DNA of 64,000 nt. Origin: Erpobdella octoculata (Eukaryota; Annelida; Clitellata; Hirudinida; Erpobdellidae). Below the pieces are notes generated by a model. That model was not told the DNA's origin. It did no database searches and worked only from the letters and a program-made list of their open reading frames with translations. The stretch is from assembly GCA_963978895.1 (NCBI GenBank), contig OZ022242.1, positions 37,725,073 to 37,789,072 of the forward strand, read 5' to 3'. Below, in pieces: positions 56,133 to 64,000 of the stretch. Position 1 is the stretch's first letter. Every line of letters begins with the position of its first letter. Both the position numbers and the translations under genes were made by a program.

Positions 56133-57185
56133 ATGGCGAACAACTTTCCGCTGGCTATCAACCCACATTTGAAAAATCATCGTGAAATGTTCTACGACTA
56201 TGGATATCCATGGTATGTAGATATTCAAGCTTTAGAGTCAGCAGAGGAAAGCGACTCTAAGCGTGCCGCTTTCATCCAACAAAGGCTGCTCAAGTGCGAC
56301 AGAACGAATCTGGAGCTAACTGCCCGGGGTCCTTCCTTACCGATGGCTCCACCAAATCCATGTAAGTAAGAAATTAAACTTTATAGAAATGATTTTTTCA
56401 GTGACGTAGATATACATATAACAAAGCCTAACAGCTCAAACATTGAATTTATGAACAAATATTTATTAAATATTCCTATTTAATAATCTGTTAAAATAAA
56501 AAGACAACATATGACTGCAAAATTTATTTTAAAATTTTGAATCTTTAAAGAGGTTTTTCAATAGTATCTACAAAAAAAGGCTTGATCTCATAGCTGTCCT
56601 AACACTTGCCACCGAATCTGTTTTCTGGTTGATTTGTGCAGATGCCAGTTTTAAAATAAATTAAACTTAGATTCAATAATTAAAAGAAAATTATAATCAT
56701 TTAATTATTTTTTAGGTTTAATAACTTCAAATAAATTTTAATATTTTAATACTATTTAGATTTAATAATAAAAAGAAAATTTTAATTATTATTTAGATGT
56801 TTAAAATTAAAAATTGCTCTTCTCCACTCTACTTAACTAACTTAATAAAAATCCCTCCTAAGTCTGGTCTTCGATCTTCCTCTCTTAACCACTTTCATAT
56901 TTTTTCTGTTAAGCATTCTTTTGCTAAACGCTCTTTTTACAAACTTTTATTTAGGTTACAATCTCTGTTTGTGTGATTGGATTATATAATTAAAAGAAAA
57001 TCATTTCAGCAAAGTTTCAATTTTTTTTCGACAGACTCGGACCTAGAGATGGAACCGTGCATGTCTCTCATCAGGACGGGCATCAACACTGCCGATCGAG
57101 TTTTCTCTGCCATGAAAAGCCTTATAAAAGTTTTTAGTGTAAGATGTTCAATTCCTACTTAGCATGTTATTATTATTCTTTTATG

Positions 57186-57235
<50 letters not shown>

Positions 57236-60200
57236 GGCAATGATGTTGTGAAAATGATTTATATGATGATGATAATAATTTACATGGACTGATATCAAAT
57301 AAGTATTATTAAATTAAATAATTACAAATTTTTGAAATAAAAACATTATGTCTCAACACGTTCAAAATTAATATACACAATTATAAATTATATATATATA
57401 TATAAACTTTAATATAAATAATAATATATGTATTTGTATATATAACATAACCAACAGCATCCAAGAACCAAAGCACGGAATGAGATAAAACGCAAACTTC
57501 GAGATATCATTGCCTTGGAAAAGGCAAGCAATTCAAATGTTAATGCCAAACTTACGCTGGATAACATCCTTCTCTCTCCGACCGATAGTCCAACTCTTAG
57601 ATGTATAGCCGGACTAGCCCTGGACAGTGTTGATATGCTTGGTGACTACAGCTATGGCCATAAAAGGGTACATGTATATATTTTTTATTTGTTTTTGTTA
57701 GCTTTTATATGTGATTCTCAGATATTGGTAAATAACTATTTTTTATCACTTACGAGTGCTATTTATATGTGATTAATATTCAATTATTGCCATGAAATTG
57801 TGCATTTTCAAATAATTAGAAATTATTAATTGATAAATTATCTAATTATTAATTAATACAGTGTTACAATCCCCTGTATGCTGGAGGCTGTCTCTCTTTC
57901 CTACCCTCTTCCACTGGAGACGACTCGGGCTTTCTGATTTTTCCGACTGGAAGCTCCATGAGCGAGCTTGGTTGGTTGCCGTTTTTCTTTCGCCTAATTC
58001 CACTGATTGTTTAGATTTTCACTAGCGAATGAAAATCTCTTTTTTAATTTTAAGATTTCTATGAACGAGCATGATTAACATACATAATTTCCAATCTCTG
58101 TATGTATATGCAACTTTGCTGATATGTGGTGTCATAGTCGCAAAACATGGCCATATTTATAAAAGTCAGTCAATTTGGACGGGTTATCATTAGTGAATCA
58201 AATCAAATCAAAGAATCATATATTATTGTTGCTATATGATTGAGTTCATGTACTTATATTGTATCTCTTCTCTCGATACAGCGTGCGCTAACGTGAGCTT
58301 CGACGGTGGCCGCCTGGGTTTTTCCGAGAGCGGGGATTTCCCGATCCTGTCCCGTGCAGAAGAGGTCATCTGTCAGACGTCCGTTGTCAAGATTCACGAC
58401 CAAGCCTATTGTAAGATGAATTTATTCTATTTTTATTCTTTGGAGGAAAACAATCCTGACATTTTGTCTGGAGATATTCTGAAAAATTCCGTAAATAAAT
58501 TTTTTGTCGTTGGACATAATTACAGGCCTGTACCGAACTAAAGACAAAGTTTCGTTTTGCAGCCTCGACGAGAACGGCTCCTCCTCCACTAGTCAGCCAG
58601 CCTCCCCCGATTGGCCGAAAGGCTCCACGCCTATTTTTTCATGCCTCAGGTCTTAATTGGAGGATTTTTCTATACATATGTATTTATCGTGTGATTATTT
58701 TCATTAATTTATGCGCATAAATTAATTTTCAGTCCATTCATCAAGGGCGAATGCTTATTGTCATCCAGCGAAGGAGCCGTTTATATCTGGTCTGCCAGCA
58801 GAAAGTATGTCGTGGCGTTTTTAAATCGGTTTTGCGAATAAGCTGACACAGGCCTGGCTGCTGCTGCTACTGCAGTGGGTTAACAGCAACCAGAGCTTAG
58901 AGCAGAAAAATGAAAAAAGTTTAAAATACAATCTACCCTGACAGATTAACATTTTTGAGCGTTTAATTTTCGTTTTTTTTATTTGAACCTAGGACACCGA
59001 AAGAGGTGTACAGATTTTCTCCGAACGACGATCGAAGGGGGTCCAGTCGCTGTGCCACCCACTGCCAGTTCTCTTTGAGTCCGAGGACGGCGACCGTCAC
59101 TACTACCGATTCGCTTTCTCTTGTTGATTTTCGAGTTGGTTGTTTTGTAATTGTTTTAGCATTTAAGCACCACTAATATGTATATATATAATTTAATACT
59201 GTATGTATATGTGTGTGTGTGTGTCTGTAGTTGCTAATGTTGTGTCTCGATTGACCCCACACTCACACCAGTGGGTCCTTTCAATAGTATGCTTATATCA
59301 ACAATACGCGTATCTTCATTCAGCAGAATAAACATTCAACGAATCTGCTGACCCTGTCCGGTCACCACCAGTTTTTCCCTGAAGAGACAATCACTGCCTC
59401 CCATAGGCCAAATCCAGACTCCCACCACCACCTACTGGCCACCGAACTATCGCTCTGTCTCATCGATGACAGATTCTGTCAAAGTGTTGTGAGTATTCAA
59501 TTGGTTTATTTGTTAGTTTATGCAATATTTTACTGGTCATTTCAAGAGAGGTGGGGTTTAATATTTGGGTGTTTAGATATTAAAATAGCAGATGTTTCCT
59601 CTTTATTCATATTTTAATAATTTATTCATATTTTAATAAAACAAACTTATTCGATTCAGCTAACCAAGTGGAACCATCAGCTGTTGACTCCGCCCACCAT
59701 GATGGCGTTGCTGGCGCCAGTCCTCGGGACGGAGAACGAGTCGATAGTTGCACTTGCGAGCCAGGAGTACGGCGAGGTTCATTGCTACCAGGTTCACAAC
59801 CTCGGGGTCACCGTGTCGGAGGCAGTAGTTCAGGCTTGCGGATGTCCGTGGAGGGTGTCGAAACCAGCGTGAGTAACTCTATCGTGTGTTGGTTTGAGCG
59901 TGTTTCGAACGCGTGCAGTAGACTCACTGCGTTTTTTTACGTGTGTTTAGTATGCCTGTACGAACACTTTGCAATATGAATAATTTTTCTAGAGTTCGCT
60001 GATTAAATTAATTGCTTTCCTGTGTGTTTCTGATTTGTACGATATTTATCATTTAAAATCCTGTCGTGTGTACACTCCTGCTAATTGTTTGTGATTCATT
60101 AATATGCATTTATGTTGATATATGCATTTATGTTAATATATGCATTTATGTTAATATATGCATTTATGTTAATATATGCATTTATGTTAATATATGCATT

Positions 60201-62585
60201 TATGTTAATATATGCATTTATGTTAATATATGCATTTATGTTAATATATGCATTTATGTTAATATATGCATTTATGTTAATATATGCATTTATGTTAATA
60301 TATGCATTTATGTTAATATATGCATTTATGTTAATATATGCATTTATGTTAATATATGCATTTATGTTAATATATGCATTTATGTTAATATATGCATTTA
60401 TGTTAATATATGCATTTATGTTCCTATGTGAAAGTTTCTTGTTTAAATTTTCAGAGACATCAGGGAGTTCGCTTTAAGGAGTGGCTTCTCCACGCATACT
60501 CAGCCCGATGAGGATCGGCTTTTCTTTCCCCTAGTCGGTCTCCAACTTCTGCCGGACTCTTCCAGTAACGGCATGTCGGTAATTCAAGTGAGTGTGTCAT
60601 CATCTGGTACCTACTATAAATTCGGACGATATATGAGAATAAAGTCGTTAAAGCTTGATCGATGCTTAAATTATGAATTTCTAAATAGCACAAAATTACC
60701 TAAGTACCTACTATAAATTCGGACGATATATGATAATTAAGTCGTTAAGGCTTGATTGATTAATGTTTAAATTATGAATTTTTAAGTGGCACAAAATTAG
60801 TTACGACGTTATTAGTTGCTAAATGTTATACTTTTCTGCCACTTTCAGCTGACATCGGTCGGTGATTTGTTCCACCAAGACTACCAGACATCTGACTCCT
60901 TAGACAGGCAGGAAAAAACCTATTCTTCCGGAATCGGTTCGCACAATCTCTCCCTTGACCCCGAGTGCAGCGAAATGGTTTGCAAGTGGATCAGCCAGTG
61001 CGAGTCCTTGTCGCTGGAGAAAATCGGTCCCCTGGAAATGCCGACTCATCCCGACGAAAAGGAAGCGGCCGCAATTTTGTTCCAGTGCGTGGACAGGCCC
61101 TCGATCATCGATGCATTCAGGAAAGCAATCAAAACTGAATACGGGGAGCTGATTGATTGCGATAGAGAGTTACTAGGTTTGAAGATGATTAGTCTTTTAT
61201 TTTTATTTTATGAATGAATGTGAGAATGGTTGAAAGAAACTAAGCGGGAATTGAAATCTTCGATACATTTCATGGACGAATGAATGTCATTGGTCGTATT
61301 TATTTCGCGATTGAACATGTATGGTCCATTTTATTTCACGATTGAATGTCATTGGTCGTATTTATTTCACGATTGAATGTCATTGGTCGTATTTATTTCA
61401 CGATTGAATGTCATTGGTCGTATTTATTTCACAATTGAATGTCATTGGTCGTATTTATTTCACGATTGAACACGTATGGTCCATTTTATTTCACGATTGA
61501 ACAGGTATGGTCCATTTTATTTCACGATTGAACAGGTATGGTCGGTTTAATTTCATGAATGAATAAAATAATCGTTCGATGCATTCTCGTGATAAGTTAT
61601 TATTGTCCTATTTCATTTCATTTTGTGAACGAATGAAATTCATCGACCTTATATTATTTTTTTTACCTTCCGAGTCAACGAGTTGACCTAATTTTCGGTT
61701 TCAGGCAGCGTCAAAACGCTCGACAATAAATGCATGGTGTGTCAAGACGCCAACGACAGCGAAGATGACGACGATGACGTGAAGTGCGGGTCGTGTCTCA
61801 TGACTCTGAAGGAGTCGAAAGATCTCGTCATGGATCTTTTACAAGTGATTATCGTTATTAACCATTATAATTATATATATTACTTTTTCTGGTTGCACAG
61901 AGTGTTTGTGCTTATAGTAGTGGGTTAGGGGAGGGGGGATGTACTGAACATTCATTTTATTATTTTTAAGGAAACTTAAAATCTTTTTATTAACTGTATG
62001 AAAAAGACGCTCAACAAAATTAATGAATGTTCTATCTTCTGATCTTCGCTTGAATCTTTGCTGGTTGTGATGCGTGCGTGGTTCTGTGCTGACTTTTGCT
62101 TAGTAAAACCGATTTCTTCCAGGATTCGGTTGTTAAAGTTCCCGGGGGTTCGAGTCTGGATCGAGAACCCGGACTGGAAATCTCGAATAACGCTAAGGAC
62201 TATCGTGACGCCGACACCAGACTGCTCGTGAACTTCTACCACGGCAACGACATATCCGAAGAACTAGAGGAGCGGGTCAGCCAGATTTAATATACTTTTG
62301 TTGATAGAGTTTTTTGTTCTTTTTTTAAATGAATTTTTTGCATTTTATTGCAGTTTTATATTTCTTGCTTTCATGTTATTAAGATGAGTTGATGCTGTGT
62401 TTTTGTTGTTGTTTTAATTGTTCTGGACAATCCATCACCCTTTATTTAAACATTTTTAGGACAAAGAGATATTGAAAGAGTGTCAAGAATGCCTTTCCTT
62501 GATCAACCCTAACGCTGCAAAAGATGAAGAAGAGTCGGCCGTTGAGATGGAAGTTGAAGAAGACGATGGATGCAGTTTCTTCTAA
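56133..62585 (+). CDS. TAF1C: TAF1C-like subunit of the RNA polymerase I selectivity factor
   Basis: TAF1C belongs to the SL1/TIF-IB complex, which recruits RNA polymerase I to rRNA gene promoters in the nucleolus. Fifteen exons give 790 aa in phase: 56133-56361, 57035-57138, 57458-57667, 57862-57970, 58282-58410, 58526-58649, 58733-58804, 58993-59134, 59324-59488, 59660-59868, 60455-60587, 60849-61176, 61705-61844, 62123-62275 and 62460-62585. The match rests on WD-like blade segments: SSSEGAVYIWSASRKTPKEV (human SGAVCLWSPEDGLRQI), LSLCLIDDRFCQSVLTKWNH (human FSLYLVDERLPLVPMLKWNH) and VIQLTSVGDLFHQD (human LFQLSAAGDVFYQQ). The C-terminus adds a CMVC...CGSC pair around an acidic run and ends in an acidic tail. 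The start is the first ATG in frame (MANNFPLAINPH). Confidence 0.8.
57186..57235. repeat. (ATT)n microsatellite
   Basis: Pure ATT run in TAF1C intron 2. Confidence 0.95.
60105..60425. repeat. 18-bp minisatellite ATATGCATTTATGTTAAT
   Basis: About 17 nearly identical copies in TAF1C intron 10. Because 18 is a multiple of 3, frames stay open across it, but they are not exons. Confidence 0.97.
61262..61560. repeat. 31-bp minisatellite TTTCACGATTGAATGTCATT...
   Basis: About nine copies of CACGATTGAATGTCATTGGT followed by CGTATTTATTT, with variants, in TAF1C intron 12. Confidence 0.9.
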
Positions 62586-62629
62586 AAAAAAGCTTTCTTT
62601 TTAGTTTATGTACAGTGTAAATAAATTTA

Positions 62630-62635
62630 TTTTAT
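62630..62635 (+). terminator. Polyadenylation signal AATAAA of the TAF1C-like gene
   Basis: AATAAA 45 nt after the stop codon. Confidence 0.6.
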
Positions 62636-62639
62636 TGTT

Positions 62640-63228
62640 AATTTTCATTTGAAAGAAGTGTTCTGTCTTTTTTATAACAGCTAGATTTTGTTTATTGTTT
62701 TTTGAGCTGTTGATGCTATGTAGGTTCAGTTTGATATTGATTGGTTAATAGTCGTCTTGCAAGTTAGTGTTCGAAGGTCTTTTTGTTAAGTATTATGTGG
62801 TAGTTTGGTGCAAGTTGTATTTTTGGCCACTCTACTACACAGTTATTTACGCGTTTAAAAATAAATAATAAAATTGTTGTAGTTCGTTTTTAATTTTATT
62901 AAAATTATTCGCTACAAAAATTGTTCGTCCGTAAACAAGCTCAACGTAAACAAATTAAAAGTCGAGTCGATGCTGGGAAGGTATAAAAAACGTTGCAAGT
63001 GATTTAAGATATTCCAGAGTGAAATAATATAATTTTTAATCTGAATTTGCCGTTAAACGCTTGTAAAAACTTTGTTTTAATACAAATTCTGAGCGAATCT
63101 AATAGCTTACTTTACAATTACAACAAGTAGGTCAGTAGGTGAGCCCCAGCCCGACAAGCTAATAACTGGAAATCGCCGTTTTGTGAACTGACTATTGGCT
63201 TGGCCGTCTTTGTTTACTTTTTACAGGA
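62640..63228. promoter_or_regulatory. TAF1C-HSCB intergenic and HSCB 5' region
   Basis: Only about 590 bp lie between the TAF1C poly(A) signal and the HSCB start codon. A tract ending tttttacag|GA just before the ATG looks like a splice acceptor, so HSCB may have a non-coding first exon. Confidence 0.4.
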
Positions 63229-64000
63229 ATGCCTACTAGCAGCTTCATAAACTGCGGTTCAATATTACGGCGCATTGCTTGCACTCCGGTCGTCGTCAAA
63301 AGCACTCGTCAGACTGGTAGTTTCGATGCATGCTGCAAAAACTGTAAATTCCCATCGCTTTCGGCAACTTTTGGTGGATCATCTACTACAGCTACAGCCT
63401 GTGATGCCAACAGCATCCTGGTAAGATGCCAGCGCTCGTACGCACTGGCGCGATCCAAGACAGCTAATGGACATCCTCAGTGTTCCCTCGACAAGAAATT
63501 CCTCACCGTGACCTCTAGCGTGCGCTGGTGCGGCCACGACCACATCACCCACCAGGACTGCTGGCAGTGCGGGCGTTCGATAGAACCGGACATGGAGCAA
63601 TACTTTTGCGCTTGCGGCGTTGTCCAGCCGCCTCTGAAGAGCAGAAGTTACTTTCAGATCTTCGGAATGGAGGAGAGTTTCAACGTCGACTTGAAACGTC
63701 TCAGCGACAAATACTTGAAACTACAGTTCATACTTCACCCAGACAAATACAGTCAAAAATCAGAGGTACGACACTCGTTATTTAAACATTCTCTACCTAC
63801 AATTGTAGTTTTCATTTATATCATCAGTAAATTAGCTATTTTTTAAATCCCTTTAATTATCTTACAGACAGAACAGCTGTTTTCTAACCAGCACTCCACG
63901 TTGGTCTCGGAGGCGTACAAGACGCTCCGCAACCCGCTGCTGAGGGGCCTCTACCTGCTGCGGATCAAGGGGGACGACCTGGAGAAGGAGGTCCAGATGG
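63229..64000 (+). CDS. HSCB: HSCB, mitochondrial iron-sulfur cluster co-chaperone (5' part)
   Basis: HSCB is the J-protein that delivers the ISCU scaffold to HSPA9 for Fe-S cluster transfer. Exon 63229-63765 is followed by exon 63868-64000, which is cut by the window edge. The first 130 residues are basic and Ser/Cys-rich, suiting a mitochondrial presequence. A zinc-binding segment (CWQCG ... YFCACG) follows. The J domain begins SYFQIFGMEESFNVDLKRLS and contains the HPD triad in LHPDKYSQKSE. Exon 2 has HSTLVSEAYKTLRNPLLRGL, near-identical in style to human HSCB. In human the second zinc pair is CxxC; here it is C-A-C. Confidence 0.93.

Noticed and set aside
60066..60477. 121-codon frames (ICIYVN and AFMLIY repeats)
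   Set aside because: The 18-bp minisatellite stays open because its unit is a multiple of three; TAF1C exon phases skip it.

Overview
This window is nuclear DNA of an invertebrate animal. It has about seven protein genes, most split by introns with GT-AG boundaries, AT-rich introns and intergenic DNA, very many microsatellites and minisatellites, SINE-like repeats, Helitron-like elements and one 200-base assembly gap (14326-14525). The protein families (GRIP, septin, TAF1C, HSCB, an adhesion GPCR) are typical of bilaterians. The low GC, heavy tandem-repeat load and a lectin-bearing adhesion GPCR would fit a spiralian such as an annelid or leech, but that placement is a guess.

Layout. 1-802 (+): the end of a PARP-family gene with WGR and helical regulatory segments but no recognisable catalytic domain. 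2275-20371 (-): a GRIP-type multi-PDZ scaffold gene with 23 exons modelled. It has clear PDZ2 to PDZ7, half of PDZ1 and a glutamine-rich linker; one Helitron-like copy and the assembly gap lie in its introns. 20372-25606: intergenic DNA with simple repeats only. 25652-26995 (-): an intronless gene for a Tudor-like/G-patch protein (ZGPAT-type C-terminus) whose N-terminus carries repeated SUMO-interaction-like motifs. 27249-30271: two Helitron-like elements joined head to tail. 30272-34962: repeat-rich intergenic DNA ending in a very long AATGAT array.

34963-48259 (+): a complete 23-exon adhesion GPCR gene (1,296 aa in the model) with signal peptide, two C-type lectin-like domains, an Ig-like segment, a hormone-receptor-like motif, GAIN/GPS and seven membrane helices. 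50434-55635 (-): a 12-exon septin of the SEPT2/4/5 group (497 aa). 56133-62585 (+): a 15-exon TAF1C-like gene (790 aa), a subunit of the RNA polymerase I selectivity factor. 63229-64000 (+): the start of HSCB, the mitochondrial Fe-S co-chaperone, cut by the window edge.

The exon models were built by hand. For each multi-exon gene every splice phase agrees and the summed coding length is a multiple of three. The septin and TAF1C genes are head to head with about 0.5 kb between start codons, so a shared promoter is likely. The genes otherwise look like unrelated neighbours rather than a functional cluster. The most unusual items are the two-lectin adhesion GPCR with a partly degenerate GPS, the multi-SIM G-patch protein, the precise head-to-tail Helitron junction, and an intronic array carrying seven perfect TGACGTCA octamers.
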